Assembly: GCF_900101845.1 (NCBI RefSeq)
Contig: NZ_FNAM01000028.1
Location: forward strand, 16,827-80,826
Source of the DNA: Sporomusa acidovorans
GTDB taxonomy: Bacteria > Bacillota > Negativicutes > Sporomusales > Sporomusaceae
Direction: 5' to 3'
DNA: 64,000 nt
Position numbers and translations under genes: made by a program. The notes under the pieces are model-generated. The model saw only the letters and a program-made list of their open reading frames with translations. It searched no databases and was not told the origin of the DNA. Numbering within the stretch: the stretch's first letter is position 1; the number at the start of each line of letters is the position of its first letter. Of this stretch, positions 49,603 to 59,866 are shown one piece after another.

Positions 49603-51666
49603 ATGCAACCTCTTGAGCATTTACTTAGCCCAATCATCAATAACTTAAATAATGCCAGTAATCAACTTGAAGACGAGAGAATTCTTATAGAAAAAATTAA
49701 AAGACAAAAAATGGATATGATTCAAAAAAAGATTACTCCATTCCAAGTTGACCTGGTTCGTCCGGAAATCGCTGAGTCTTGGAAAAGATCAAGCGAGAAT
49801 GGTCTTGATCCATTGGTTTATAATGATCCTCCTCTTATGGATGCGCTTTCTTTTGAACAACGATTAAAAGAAAAAGACTATTTGATTCAAGCCGCAGCCC
49901 CCTATGTCTCTAAACTAGAAAACATGCTGTCTCATATCGAAGCTTATATTTTTTTAAGTGATGAAAATGGATTGATTCTTCGCGTAGCGCAGGCTTTAGA
50001 TAATAATCGCTTCCGTCTTACTCCGGGCACAATTTGGACAGAAGAAACGATCGGAACTTGTGCACATGAATTGTGCATCCGGCTGAATAGTCCTATTCAA
50101 CTCTGTGGCCCCGAACATTTTTGCCGAATATTTAATAATATTTCTTCTTCGTCAGCTCCGATTTTTGATGTGGACGGTAATCTGGAGGGAACGCTGACTA
50201 TTGCTAGTCCAAAATTTCATCGTCATGATTCATATTCACTGGGGCTAGCTGTTATAATGGCTGAGACAATACAAAAAGAGTTTCAGCTTTCGGCGAACAG
50301 AGAATTGTTGCAAAGTGCGCTTACGGCTACAGAAGATGCAATGATAATGATTAAGGCTGGGGTGGTGATAAAAGCCAATAAAGCAGCCTGTCAAATTTTT
50401 AAGAATCTTGAGCAAGACTTGATTGGCTCGCAAATTGGTGATGTTTTTGAGGATATTCCTTTGCTAGAATCAGTTTTGGGGACTAGAGAACCCCACATAA
50501 ATACTCATATAAAAATAAAAAGGTCAAAACAAAAATTTTCAGGTTCTATCCAACCGATGAAGAGCTACGATAATAAAAACTTAGGCTGTTTGTTAACTCT
50601 TAAACCAATTAACTCAACCTTAAAGGTTAGTCAATCCAGCAATGGTTTTACATCAAGATTTACATTCGAGAATATGATTGGGACTTCTCCGCAATCGGCT
50701 AAACTAAAAAATTTGGCAAAAAAATTTGCACGACACAAATCTAATATACTTATACAGGGTGAAAGTGGGACAGGCAAAGAAGTATTTGCTCAAGCAATTC
50801 ACAATGAGAGTAGGCCGGATGGGCCGTTTATAGCGGTGAATTGTGCTGCAATTCCTAAAAATTTAATTGAAAGCGAGCTATTTGGTTATGAACCAGGCGC
50901 ATTTACCGGCGCCGAGCGCATAGGCAAGCCCGGCAAGATTGAGCAAGCCTGCGGCGGTACACTGTTTTTGGATGAAATCGGCGATATGCCTTTAGAACTT
51001 CAGGCAGTCCTGCTCAGAGTACTTGAAGATAAAATGATTATGCGTTTGGGAGGAAGTCGCTACATTTCTGTTAATTTCCGATTAGTCACAGCTACTAATA
51101 AAAATCTCTTAGAATTAGTAAAAAGAGATTTATTTCGCGAGGATTTATACTACCGAATATCTGTATTCAAACTCAATATCTCACCGTTAAGAGAGAGAGG
51201 GTCTGACATTGTTCAACTGATCGATCATTTTATTACGGCATATGCTGAAGCGGAGTGTATAGATAAACCTACTTTAAGTAGCACGGCAAAATATATTTTA
51301 TTGCAATATAACTGGCCGGGAAATGTCCGACAATTAAGTAATGCTATTTCTTATGCTGTATGCATGAGTACAGATGGTGTCATTTATCCGGAGCATCTGC
51401 CTGACGAAATTTTAAAGACATCATCTACCCCAGTTTTAGAAAGGCATGTTTCAGAAAAGGATGTAGAAGATATAGAATCGTCATCTGATAGTGATGCGTT
51501 TGCAGTTAACATTTCTGTTAAAGAAATGGAAAAAGAGGCTATTAAAAGGGCTCTTGAAAAGGCTGATAACCATGTGCGCGATGCAGCAAAAATAGTTGGT
51601 CTCAGTAAATCCACTCTTTATAGAAAGATAAAACAATACGGACTAGATAATAATATTGAAGAATAA
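49603..51666 (+). CDS. Sigma-54-dependent activator (AcoR/DhaR-like)
   Basis: 687 residues. The N-terminal part (about 45-215) has the AcoR-type start [16 protein letters not shown] and a GAF domain with [13 protein letters not shown]; a PAS domain follows (about 230-330). The AAA+ domain (345-575) is complete: [13 protein letters not shown], Walker A GESGTGKE near 386, GAFTGA loop near 432-437, Walker [14 protein letters not shown]. The C-terminus has a Fis-type HTH ([36 protein letters not shown]). GAFTGA shows that it contacts sigma-54. It stands in the middle of four or five sigma-54 promoters and three TGGGACA-N24/25-TGTCCCA pairs, which are surely its targets. Ligand unknown, probably the pathway substrate or its CoA ester. 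Confidence 0.9.
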   Translation: MQPLEHLLSPIINNLNNASNQLEDERILIEKIKRQKMDMIQKKITPFQVDLVRPEIAESWKRSSENGLDPLVYNDPPLMDALSFEQRLKEKDYLIQAAAPYVSKLENMLSHIEAYIFLSDENGLILRVAQALDNNRFRLTPGTIWTEETIGTCAHELCIRLNSPIQLCGPEHFCRIFNNISSSSAPIFDVDGNLEGTLTIASPKFHRHDSYSLGLAVIMAETIQKEFQLSANRELLQSALTATEDAMIMIKAGVVIKANKAACQIFKNLEQDLIGSQIGDVFEDIPLLESVLGTREPHINTHIKIKRSKQKFSGSIQPMKSYDNKNLGCLLTLKPINSTLKVSQSSNGFTSRFTFENMIGTSPQSAKLKNLAKKFARHKSNILIQGESGTGKEVFAQAIHNESRPDGPFIAVNCAAIPKNLIESELFGYEPGAFTGAERIGKPGKIEQACGGTLFLDEIGDMPLELQAVLLRVLEDKMIMRLGGSRYISVNFRLVTATNKNLLELVKRDLFREDLYYRISVFKLNISPLRERGSDIVQLIDHFITAYAEAECIDKPTLSSTAKYILLQYNWPGNVRQLSNAISYAVCMSTDGVIYPEHLPDEILKTSSTPVLERHVSEKDVEDIESSSDSDAFAVNISVKEMEKEAIKRALEKADNHVRDAAKIVGLSKSTLYRKIKQYGLDNNIEE

Positions 51667-51694
51667 TCATTATAGAAATAAAATAAAAATGAAT

Positions 51695-51728
51695 AAAAAA
51701 ACCTGAGTCAATGACTCCGGTTTTTTTT
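51695..51728 (+). terminator. Terminator after the activator gene
   Basis: AAAACC-TGAGTCA / TGACTC-CGGTTTT hairpin followed by a run of eight T. Confidence 0.8.
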
Positions 51729-51783
51729 ATTTTGTTTGCCCAGTCAGAAAGTATAACTTTCGACTGGACAAGCTGCAACCAGC

Positions 51784-51826
51784 GGCTAGCGCTTTCGCTA
51801 AAGGCTCGGCGTTAGCCGGGTTTTTT
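51784..51826 (+). terminator. Second terminator-like hairpin
   Basis: GGCTAGCGC / GCGTTAGCC stem followed by GGGTTTTTT. Preceded at 51740-51770 by another inverted repeat (CCAGTC-A-GAAAGT...). Confidence 0.6.
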
Positions 51827-51916
51827 AACAAAAATAGTGCAAGCTTTTCAATTCTGGATTCTAATTTGCGAGAGCTATAAGGCCTTATTGCAGAAACATA
51901 TTTTAATCAGTATGTC

Positions 51917-51932
51917 TGGCATGCAATTTGCA
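51917..51932 (+). promoter_or_regulatory. Sigma-54 promoter of the thioesterase gene
   Basis: TGGCATGCAATTTGCA matches TGGCAC-N5-TTGCW with one change. It lies 39 bp before the ATG. No TGGGACA pair is found upstream of this one. Confidence 0.8.
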
Positions 51933-51970
51933 TTATCTAAACTTAAACAACTGGTTAAAGGAGATTGCGT

Positions 51971-52384
51971 ATGATTCAAAAAGAAAAAACAAATGAACAA
52001 TTAGTTTCTTCCAATTTATCTTTAAGTAAATTTTCTCAATCTATTGGCATAACACTCGAAATGGCAACAAAAGAGAGTGCTAGACTTCACTTGATACCAA
52101 ATAAGGAAGTTATCAATGCATTTGGTATTATTCATGGAGGTATCATAGCGACATTAGCTGATACTTGCATGGGCATGATTTTACGCGCTGCAAATATCCC
52201 AGCGGTTACATTGGAGCTAGCAATTAATTATCTTAGTGTGACTAAACCAGGCGATAAACTTATTGCCGAGGGAAAGGTCATTCATTTTGGTGGTAGTGTC
52301 ATTACGACCCAGTGCCTAATAAGTTCAGATAATGGTAGAAAAATTGCTTTCGCCAAAGGTACTTTTTTTCATTACAAGCATTGA
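51971..52384 (+). CDS. Hotdog-fold thioesterase (PaaI-like)
   Basis: 137 residues from ATG 51971 (AAAGGAG 7 bp upstream). The PaaI signature is at NAFGIIHGGIIATLADTCMGM (about residues 51-71), with His-Gly-Gly and the acidic residue five to eight positions later, then VTLELAINYLSVTKPGDKLIAEG. It hydrolyses aryl- or acyl-CoA esters in the cytoplasm, freeing CoA from dead-end products or releasing the end product. Driven by its own sigma-54 promoter, between the activator and transporter genes. Confidence 0.85.
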   Translation: MIQKEKTNEQLVSSNLSLSKFSQSIGITLEMATKESARLHLIPNKEVINAFGIIHGGIIATLADTCMGMILRAANIPAVTLELAINYLSVTKPGDKLIAEGKVIHFGGSVITTQCLISSDNGRKIAFAKGTFFHYKH

Positions 52385-52431
52385 TAGAGAATTCAATCCG
52401 ATTTTATATAAAGGTAGCTGGAGTAACTTTT

Positions 52432-52465
52432 AAAAATAATACCGCTCTGGTGGTATTATTTTTTA
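52432..52465 (+). terminator. Terminator after the thioesterase gene
   Basis: AAATAATACC / GGTATTATTT hairpin with T-run, 48 bp after the stop. Confidence 0.8.
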
Positions 52466-52498
52466 TTTAAATTGCTAATAATTGGAGCTAACTCAAAT

Positions 52499-52536
52499 TG
52501 GGACACCTAGGTTCATGATCTAAGGATTGTGTCCCA
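52499..52536 (+). promoter_or_regulatory. Activator site (UAS) 3
   Basis: CAAATTGGGACAC (52494-52506) and GTGTCCCAGTTTG (52529-52541), an inverted 13-bp pair with one mismatch; 24 nt between the TGGGACA and TGTCCCA cores. The most complete copy of the three. It lies 39 bp above the sigma-54 promoter at 52575. Confidence 0.8.
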
Positions 52537-52574
52537 GTTTGATTTTGACACACGAAAACATAGGCCTTTTTTTA

Positions 52575-52590
52575 TGGCATGAGTTTTGCA
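52575..52590 (+). promoter_or_regulatory. Sigma-54 promoter of the transporter/acyl-CoA synthetase operon
   Basis: TGGCATGAGTTTTGCA, consensus in both GG and GC elements. The gene start is 318 bp on; the leader 52591-52908 shows no supported gene. Confidence 0.8.
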
Positions 52591-52908
52591 TATATTGGAT
52601 GTTAGACAATTGGTGGCCTCAAATTTAGTGGTAGTTTTGCTTTGATTTTAGTTATTTCCGTTTCAAATAAACTGGTCATGAATACTAAAAAAAGAGAATC
52701 TTCTGAGTATTTTTGACTGTGAGGAGGTGTTTTAGGGACTAAGCAGAGCAGGCGAAAAGGAGGCAGTAAAAAAACTGAGAGGATAATATGTAACAAGAAG
52801 GTAGCTATCACTATTAAGAAAGGCGGACAGGCCAGTTGTCCCATAAAATGTAGCATTTCTATACGCGGCATTCAGATTACCTAGTACGAACAATGGGGGA
52901 GGAAAGGT

Positions 52909-54144
52909 ATGAAAACAAAATTCAACCGGTGGTTAATTCTTTTTGCTACAATATTCGTTAATATTTGTATTGGAGCTCAATATGCTTGGAGCGTGTTTGC
53001 ACTCCCCTTGGGAAAACTATTCGGGTGGAGTGGTCCAGTGCTTGCCCTGGCTTTTACAATCACCTTTGCCACAGGACCGATTGTTATGATTTGTGGTGGA
53101 ATGCTGTTAGACCGTAAAGGGGCAAAATTTAACATTGTTCTTGGCGGTATCCTATGGAGTGTAGGACTATTTCTTACAGGGTTTATTTCAAGCCCAGAGG
53201 CTCTGTATGTTACTTTTTCAGTTATTGCTGCTGTAGGTGCTGGGATCGTTTATTCCGGAAGTATCGCCAACACGAACAAATTTTTTCCGGATAAGCGAGG
53301 GCTTGCGGTTGGTTTAAATGCAGCCGGGTATGGTTCCGGTGCAATGATTGTCGCTCCGATTGCTAGCTCTTTAATTATCAGTTATGGAGTACTTAACACG
53401 TTTAAAATACTAGGTGTCGCATTTCTGGTAATTATTATGCTGTGCACCTTAGTAATCAAATCTGCTCCGCCTGGCTATAAGCCTGAAGGCTGGGAACCTC
53501 CAGCTATAGCAGGCAAACCTGGTGGAAGTGACAAGGATTGGAAACAGATGCTGCGAGATCCCTTGTGGTATGTTATGGCCTGCATGTTCGCAATAGCTGC
53601 AATGGCCGGGCTTATGATTTTAGCGCACGCTTCACCGATCGGTCAGACAATGTTCAAGTTAGAACCTCAAGTCGCAGCCTTATATGTTAGTTTAATTGCC
53701 TTGTTTAATATGGCTGGGAGAGTTTGTTTTGGATTTTTATCCGATAGAATTGGACGACCCAATACGCTGTCAATTATGTTTGCATTAGGGGCTGGAATGC
53801 TTTTCCTTTTGTCTAACACAACATCAAGTTTCATGTTCGGCCTTGCCGGGGCGGGAATCGGAGCTTGCTTCGGCGGGGCGCAGGCGGTGTTTCCCTCGCT
53901 AGTAGCTGAAAATTATGGCACGAAAAATATCGGTGTCAATTATGGAGTAACTTTTGTTGCCTTTGGTATTGCCGCATATTTTGGTCCAATGATCGCAGCC
54001 AATGTCGCAAAGGCTAGCAATGGAATTTATACGCAGGCATTCTATTTTGCGATGATCCTAAATATCATCGGCTTTGTTATAACGTTCGTCTACAGATTAC
54101 TTGATAAAAAAAGTAAACGTGTAACCGCAAATTTGTCTCAGTAA
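52909..54144 (+). CDS. MFS transporter, OFA (oxalate/formate antiporter) type
   Basis: 411 residues, twelve membrane helices. OFA-type start WLILFATIFVNICIGAQYAWSVFALPLGKLFGW (residues 8-40, in outline), then ATGPIVMICGGMLLDRKGAK and the second-half loop GRVCFGFLSDRIGRPNTLS, the MFS loop motif. GGAGGAAAGG precedes the ATG. OFA carriers exchange or import small carboxylates. It is followed by an acyl-CoA synthetase gene and controlled by the sigma-54 activator, so it is probably the uptake system for the pathway's carboxylic acid. Confidence 0.85.
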   Translation: MKTKFNRWLILFATIFVNICIGAQYAWSVFALPLGKLFGWSGPVLALAFTITFATGPIVMICGGMLLDRKGAKFNIVLGGILWSVGLFLTGFISSPEALYVTFSVIAAVGAGIVYSGSIANTNKFFPDKRGLAVGLNAAGYGSGAMIVAPIASSLIISYGVLNTFKILGVAFLVIIMLCTLVIKSAPPGYKPEGWEPPAIAGKPGGSDKDWKQMLRDPLWYVMACMFAIAAMAGLMILAHASPIGQTMFKLEPQVAALYVSLIALFNMAGRVCFGFLSDRIGRPNTLSIMFALGAGMLFLLSNTTSSFMFGLAGAGIGACFGGAQAVFPSLVAENYGTKNIGVNYGVTFVAFGIAAYFGPMIAANVAKASNGIYTQAFYFAMILNIIGFVITFVYRLLDKKSKRVTANLSQ

Positions 54145-54271
54145 CTGTGCATAATTTTACTAAAGGTAAAGGTGGACAAGGAGTAGAATCTATTTGGCTA
54201 TTGTAACCAGTTCCCTAATTCTAGTAACAGTAGCTTACTATGAAGCAAAGTAATGACATGGAGGCTGAATA

Positions 54272-55906
54272 ATGGCTATTAGACAAAAAATACCATATAT
54301 TCCATTAGACCAGCTGCCCTATCTAAATGGACGACAACTGGAATTTGAAAGCATTGCACAAATGCTAACAGTACGCTCAAATGAAACTCCGAATGCCCCG
54401 CATGTGTATTACTACGACCAGACATTAACTTATCAAGCTACCAATGATCGGGCAAATAAGGTAGCAAATTACTTGAAAGAAAAGGGTGTAAAAAAAGGAG
54501 ATATCGTAGCTGTTATGATATCGAATTCTCCTGAATTTTACTATGCTTTGTGGGGAACGCATAAGCTCGGAGCGATTGCAATGGCTGTCCCTCACATGTT
54601 GCGAGGTCCGGAAATTGCCTATATCTTGGATGATGCGAAACCAAAGGTAGCGTTTGTTGGTAGTGATTGCATGAATGAATTTTTTAGGGGATTAGATGAA
54701 GCTAATTCTAAGCCGGTGATTGTGGAAGCAGTGACTGGAGATCAGGTTGATGCAAAAGCAGCTCAGGAAACGCTTGTAAATATTTTGGATAAATTTCCGG
54801 CTAATGAGTGTTTGGTTAAGCAAAGCCCGGATGATGTATTTTTGTTATTATATTCATCCGGTACGACCGGAAGATCTAAAGGAATATTACTTTCCAATAA
54901 GGCCGCGCTGTCATTATGCCGTGATCAAAACAGAAGCGGGATAGTAACCGGAAATGACGTTATGTTACTTATTCTACCGATGTTTCATTGTTGTCCATTA
55001 TGTGTGTTTACTTATCCTATGTGTTATGCCGGGCAAGCATTGTGTATACGCCAGTTTTCTGTAAGTGATTTTTGGCCAACTGTCATTCAATATGAGGTAA
55101 CCATTATTATGGCTGTTCCTACTATGATTGAGTATATCCTAAACAGGATTGATCCCAAGGACGTTGATATGTCCAAGGTAAAGATAAAGTATGCCAATAC
55201 TGGCGCAGGCCCCCTTTCACTCGCAACACGAAAGCGGCTTAAAGAGCAGTATAATATTGATCTCCTGGTGGGATATGGTCTTACTGAGGGGTGTGGGGGA
55301 TCAAGCGTTGAACCGCCCTTGGGATACTATAAAGAAGGATCATGCGGGTTACCTTATCCTGAGCAGCAAATCGAGATAATTGATGAACAAGGGAATATAC
55401 TACCAAACAATAAAATTGGCGAAATCTGTATAAAAGGCGATAATGTGATGTCAGGGTATCTAAATAAGGCCGACGAGTATGCCAAAGCTGTGAGAGGTGG
55501 CTTTTTACATACTGGTGATGTAGGTTATTTTGATGAGGAAGGCTATCTCTTTGTTACAGATCGCAAAGGAGACATGATTATTCGCGGCGGGGAAAATATC
55601 TATCCACGCGAGATAGAACACGTATTGGAAGCTAATAGACTCATTGCTGAGGTTGCGATTATCGGTGTACCCGACAAGCTTCTTGGTGAGAAATTAAAAG
55701 CGTACATTGTCCCCAAAGTGAAAGGAACGATAACGCCCGAATCGACCAAAGCGTGGTTGGCTGAGCGAATAGCAGACTTTAAAATTCCTGATTATTATGA
55801 ATTTGTTAGCTCTCTCCCACGGACAGCGACCGGTAAAATCCAAAAAAATGAACTGCGGAAGAGGTCGGCGCTAGAATCACGGGATAATGCAGACATACAA
55901 AAATAA
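54272..55906 (+). CDS. Acyl-CoA synthetase (AMP-forming)
   Basis: 544 residues of the ANL superfamily. P-loop LLYSSGTTGRSKGILLSNKA at about 193-212; aromatic motif VGYGLTEGCGG near 335; DRKGDMIIRGGENIYPREIEHV near 430; catalytic lysine in PRTATGKIQKNEL near 525. It activates a carboxylic acid to its CoA thioester with ATP in the cytoplasm. GGAGG precedes the ATG by 7 bp. Distance to the transporter stop is 127 bp without a terminator, so both are one transcript. The acid is not predictable; the site-lining segment LPMFHCCPLCVF is rich in Cys. Confidence 0.9.
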   Translation: MAIRQKIPYIPLDQLPYLNGRQLEFESIAQMLTVRSNETPNAPHVYYYDQTLTYQATNDRANKVANYLKEKGVKKGDIVAVMISNSPEFYYALWGTHKLGAIAMAVPHMLRGPEIAYILDDAKPKVAFVGSDCMNEFFRGLDEANSKPVIVEAVTGDQVDAKAAQETLVNILDKFPANECLVKQSPDDVFLLLYSSGTTGRSKGILLSNKAALSLCRDQNRSGIVTGNDVMLLILPMFHCCPLCVFTYPMCYAGQALCIRQFSVSDFWPTVIQYEVTIIMAVPTMIEYILNRIDPKDVDMSKVKIKYANTGAGPLSLATRKRLKEQYNIDLLVGYGLTEGCGGSSVEPPLGYYKEGSCGLPYPEQQIEIIDEQGNILPNNKIGEICIKGDNVMSGYLNKADEYAKAVRGGFLHTGDVGYFDEEGYLFVTDRKGDMIIRGGENIYPREIEHVLEANRLIAEVAIIGVPDKLLGEKLKAYIVPKVKGTITPESTKAWLAERIADFKIPDYYEFVSSLPRTATGKIQKNELRKRSALESRDNADIQK

Positions 55907-56034
55907 CCTCGGTGCGGGAAGTTGTCAGAATGATCTAATGGTATAGACAGGTAGCAACACTGTTACAGGCATCTATATACGAAAACAAGCTTAATTGAGA
56001 AGTCTTAGATATGTTAAATAGGGGAGAGGTATTT

Positions 56035-57510
56035 ATGGCAAAGAGAAAAATAAACAAATGGTTAAAAATTGCGCCGGTTGCATTGCTGGCCATTACCATG
56101 AGCGGAACTGTGATCATCCCAAACACCGTCCAAGCTGCGCTTTCACAATCTTTTAACGATGTTCCGGCCAATCATTGGGCGTATGCTGCCGTATCCAAAC
56201 TGGCACAAGCCGGTATTGTTACTGGCTATGATGCTAGCAGCTACTACAAAGGTGATAAAACGATTACCCGTTATGAAATGGCCGTTATTGTGGCTAAAGC
56301 TATTGACAAATATGACAAAGCCAGCGCAACTGATAAGCAGACGATTGATAAGCTAGCAGCAGAATTCGCCAGTGAACTTAATAAATTGGGTGCGCGGGTA
56401 ACTAAGGTGGAAGCAAAAACCAATACTTGGATCAGTGGCGAAACCCGGTTACGTTTTATGAGGAATGACGCCAAGGCAACTGGTGCAGTAAAACTTCATG
56501 GTTCTGACAATTTTGAGTTCCGGCAACGGATTAAAATTAATGGCAATATCAATGAGAATATATCGATGACAGCCCGGGTTAATGTTACCACCAAAATGGG
56601 TAACTTCAACGCTCCCGATGGCAATAATGTGACCCTGGATATCGCTGCATTGACTGCCAAAGATGCACTTGGTTTTGATCGTGTACGTTTGGGGCGTTTC
56701 TTCTACGATTCCTTCACACATGGCCTTTTTGGCAAGGCGATTGGTGTTGACGGCGTTCGTTTTGATAAAAACATCGGCACTACCCAGTTTACCGGATCGA
56801 TTAATAATGTTTGTGGCAATGGTACTGCAACAAACGCTTTCAAAAACAGTGCTTCAGGGGATGCTGAAACCGTTACAGCTGCACAACTTACCTTTAAAGC
56901 AAGCGACAAACTTAATCTGACTGGCGGTTATTACTGGTCTGATGTTCCTGGTATTAGCAGTACTGCCGGAGTTGGTGGTACTATGAATATCTCAACAGGT
57001 GATAGTTTTAAAAGCTCGAAAGGTTGGGCTGTAGGCTTTGATACTAAGATAGGCGATAAACTACTGCTTATGGGCGACTATGTGTCCACCAAACTTGACG
57101 GTGTTAACGGTTCAAACCTGTCCGATAGTCCGAAAGGCTGGGCTGTAGAACTTACGAACGCCACAAAAATGCCGCCGGCTTACTTTGAAGCTAAACCGCT
57201 GACAGACTATAGGAAAGTCCACGACTTTGGCTGGTCGATTTCGTACCGTAGCGTTGAGGCTGGCGCCACTCCGTATGGCATTGGCGGTTTTGACGGTCAA
57301 GCAGTAAGCTCTACCTCTGGGGCTTATCCAACTTACCTTAAAGGAACTGACAATATCAAAGGTATATCCATAGCTGTAGCTAGCACAATTGCTAAGAATG
57401 TAACCTGGACGACTGGCATGCAGGACCTCAAAATAAAGGATAGCAAACTTACTGGTGGAGTAAGAGACCTCGGCAAATCATATTTCTCGAAGATTGAGTT
57501 CTTCTATTAA
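56035..57510 (+). CDS. SLH-domain outer-membrane porin (OmpM-like)
   Basis: 491 residues from ATG 56035 (GGGAGAGG 5 bp upstream). Signal peptide of about 35 residues (KINKWLKIAPVALLAITMSG, cleavage after VQA). One SLH domain, FNDVPANHWAYAAVSKLAQAGIVTGYD then GDKTITRYEMAVIVAKAI, and a short coiled coil (LAAEFASELNKLGARVTKVE). The rest is a beta-barrel ending in I-E-F-F-Y. OmpM proteins of Negativicutes hold the outer membrane to the polyamine-modified peptidoglycan by the SLH domain and form pores. Strong indicator of a diderm Firmicute. Stands alone. Confidence 0.9.
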   Translation: MAKRKINKWLKIAPVALLAITMSGTVIIPNTVQAALSQSFNDVPANHWAYAAVSKLAQAGIVTGYDASSYYKGDKTITRYEMAVIVAKAIDKYDKASATDKQTIDKLAAEFASELNKLGARVTKVEAKTNTWISGETRLRFMRNDAKATGAVKLHGSDNFEFRQRIKINGNINENISMTARVNVTTKMGNFNAPDGNNVTLDIAALTAKDALGFDRVRLGRFFYDSFTHGLFGKAIGVDGVRFDKNIGTTQFTGSINNVCGNGTATNAFKNSASGDAETVTAAQLTFKASDKLNLTGGYYWSDVPGISSTAGVGGTMNISTGDSFKSSKGWAVGFDTKIGDKLLLMGDYVSTKLDGVNGSNLSDSPKGWAVELTNATKMPPAYFEAKPLTDYRKVHDFGWSISYRSVEAGATPYGIGGFDGQAVSSTSGAYPTYLKGTDNIKGISIAVASTIAKNVTWTTGMQDLKIKDSKLTGGVRDLGKSYFSKIEFFY

Positions 57511-57626
57511 TAGTTACGAGGTTAAAAAGTCGCTCGCGTATGTCTTAGGCTGCCTTTTCATAGTACCATATACATTTTAAACGTCAGCTTATTTGAACGG
57601 ACGTTGTACATCGTTTCCTTAAGACT

Positions 57627-57671
57627 CCTGCCCTTCATAGGACACATGATAGATGTCCTATGAAGGGCAGG
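57627..57671. repeat. 18-bp perfect inverted repeat
   Basis: CCTGCCCTTCATAGGACA and its exact complement with a 9-nt loop and no T-run. Third long perfect hairpin of this type in the window. The rest of 57511-57898 shows no gene. Confidence 0.7.
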
Positions 57672-57898
57672 TCAATGTCCAGGGGTTGCAATAGAACAAA
57701 AAGCTTGGCTAGTTAGATCAATGCTAAATCTTCAACTATCAATGAAAACTTGTCATCAAAGTGAAGTCTGACTTAGTGACTGGTTAAGTAAATGGGTATT
57801 CAATACTGATAAAAATCCTATATAAATTAACTTATAATAATGAAAAAGTTGCTAAATGGAGGATTTAGCATAAATCATATTTTTGCGGGAGGTATACG

Positions 57899-59866
57899 GT
57901 GAAAAGCATTCAAATGAAACTGACGGTCACTATTCTCGTTATCTTTCTGGTAGCGATGAGTGCTTTAGGTAGCTTCAACTATTGGAAGGCACGAGTGATT
58001 ATTACCGGTGAAATAACGAGCAGTATGGAAAAACTGGTGGATAGTTACGCTCTTAGTATTGGTGATTGGCTGGATAAAGGAATTTACCATCTTGAAGGGA
58101 TAGCAAAGGCTCCGGTACTCCAAAATGGAAATCTGGAAGAGATGGGTCCCTTTTTTGTGCAGGTCAAAAAAAATATGACTAAATTTGCGACTGTGGGATA
58201 TGCAGCGCCAGATGGTCAAGCAATTGATGCCAAAGGATTTAAACTGAACTTTGGAACAAAGACTTGGTTTCAGGCGGCGATGAAAGGTGAACCTAGCGTT
58301 TCCGACCCGGTCATATCTCCTTCTGGTGATTTGGAGATAATTTTAGCAGTGCCGGTTAAGGTGGAAGGAAAAACGATTGGTGTGTTGTTTGGGGCGATTA
58401 ATATAGCTGATATTAACCAAAAGGTGCTTGACATTAAGGCGGGAGACAACGGTTACGGCTTTATGGTACAGAAAAATGGCTTGACAATCGTTCATCCGAA
58501 TAAGAAAATAGCTATGAAGGACAATATTCTAGAGCGAGATGTCGATTCTTCCATGAAGAAAACTTTTGAGCACATGGTTGCTGGAGAAGCAGGACTGGCT
58601 GAATACAGCTATAAAGGCGTTAAAAACACGGTGGCTTTTGCGCCTGTACCGAGAACCGGCTGGTCGTTGGCGGTAAATGTTCCTACTGCTGAAATTACGA
58701 GAGAAGTGGCTTCCCTCACGACAATTTCGTTAAAGACAATTATTGTAGTTTTAGTTTTGACAGGATTAATTATCACTTGGTATGCCCGGAAAATTGCAAA
58801 ACCCATTCAGAAGCTGGAAATGGCAGCTAAGCGAATTGCTGACGGTGATATCTCAAATACAACGTTAGATATCAATTCCAATGACGAAATTGGGCGATTA
58901 GGTCAAAGCTTTGAACAAATGGCCGGAAACCTGCGCAGCCTTATCCAAAAAATTCATGGAGCTACAGAGCAGGTAGCGGCTTCATCCCAGGAACTTACAG
59001 CTAGTTCTGAGCAATCGGCTCAGGCAGCCAATCAAATAGCTGTTTCGATCACCAACGTGGCAGCAGGAACCAGTGAGCAAGTAGTTGCAGCTAAGGATAC
59101 CACTACTGTTGTGGAGCAGATGTCGGCTGCTATTGAGCAGATTGCTGCTAATGCTAACCAGGTAGCGGATTACTCGGCTCAGGCAGCCCAAAAGGCGCAG
59201 GACGGTGACAAAGCGGTGGAAAAAGCAGTAGAACAGATGGGAAACATTGAAGAAACAGTTAACGCTTCTGCACAAGTTGTAGCAAAATTGGGAGAGCGTT
59301 CCAAGGAAATTGGCCAAATCGTCGATACTATTTCTGGTATAGCTGGTCAGACCAACCTTTTGGCCCTAAATGCGGCTATTGAAGCGGCAAGAGCGGGAGA
59401 ACAGGGGCGGGGCTTTGCGGTTGTGGCTGAAGAAGTTCGCAAATTGGCCGAACAGTCTCAGGAGGCAGCTAAAAAAATCGCTAAACTAATCGGGGTAATT
59501 CAGGTAGATACCCATAGGGCGGTTGAAGCCATGGATAATGGCAACAAGGAAGTCAAGATCGGAGCGGAAGTTGTCAATACTGCTGGTATGGCCTTTCAAA
59601 AGATTGTGAGTTTGGTAACAGGAATGTCAAGACAGGTAAAAGAAATTTCTACAGCTATGCAGCAAATGGCTGCTGAAAGCCAGCATATCGTGGTTTCGGT
59701 TAAAAAAATCGATGATTTGGGCCAAAAATCATCAACTGAGACTCAAAGCATCTCCGCTGCTGCGGAGGAACAATTGGCTTCCATGGAGAAAATTGCATCT
59801 TCCAGCCAAGCACTGGCAAAATTAGCTGATGATTTGCAAGTACTGGTATTTAGTTTTCGATTATGA
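57899..59866 (+). CDS. Methyl-accepting chemotaxis protein with dCache sensor
   Basis: 655 residues starting at GTG 57899 (GGGAGG upstream). First membrane helix at 8-30, then a periplasmic dCache_1 domain (about 35-275; [23 protein letters not shown] and [19 protein letters not shown] are typical), second helix at 280-300, HAMP ([19 protein letters not shown]) and the signalling domain with tip [20 protein letters not shown]. dCache domains bind amino acids, carboxylates or purines. The cytoplasmic half is closely similar to that of the receptor at 38489, so they probably share one cluster. Confidence 0.95.
   Translation: MKSIQMKLTVTILVIFLVAMSALGSFNYWKARVIITGEITSSMEKLVDSYALSIGDWLDKGIYHLEGIAKAPVLQNGNLEEMGPFFVQVKKNMTKFATVGYAAPDGQAIDAKGFKLNFGTKTWFQAAMKGEPSVSDPVISPSGDLEIILAVPVKVEGKTIGVLFGAINIADINQKVLDIKAGDNGYGFMVQKNGLTIVHPNKKIAMKDNILERDVDSSMKKTFEHMVAGEAGLAEYSYKGVKNTVAFAPVPRTGWSLAVNVPTAEITREVASLTTISLKTIIVVLVLTGLIITWYARKIAKPIQKLEMAAKRIADGDISNTTLDINSNDEIGRLGQSFEQMAGNLRSLIQKIHGATEQVAASSQELTASSEQSAQAANQIAVSITNVAAGTSEQVVAAKDTTTVVEQMSAAIEQIAANANQVADYSAQAAQKAQDGDKAVEKAVEQMGNIEETVNASAQVVAKLGERSKEIGQIVDTISGIAGQTNLLALNAAIEAARAGEQGRGFAVVAEEVRKLAEQSQEAAKKIAKLIGVIQVDTHRAVEAMDNGNKEVKIGAEVVNTAGMAFQKIVSLVTGMSRQVKEISTAMQQMAAESQHIVVSVKKIDDLGQKSSTETQSISAAAEEQLASMEKIASSSQALAKLADDLQVLVFSFRL

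Noticed and set aside
51740..51770. Inverted repeat after the activator gene as a fourth UAS
   Set aside because: CCAGTC-type arms do not match TGGGACA, and it is closely followed by a terminator; not counted as an activator site.
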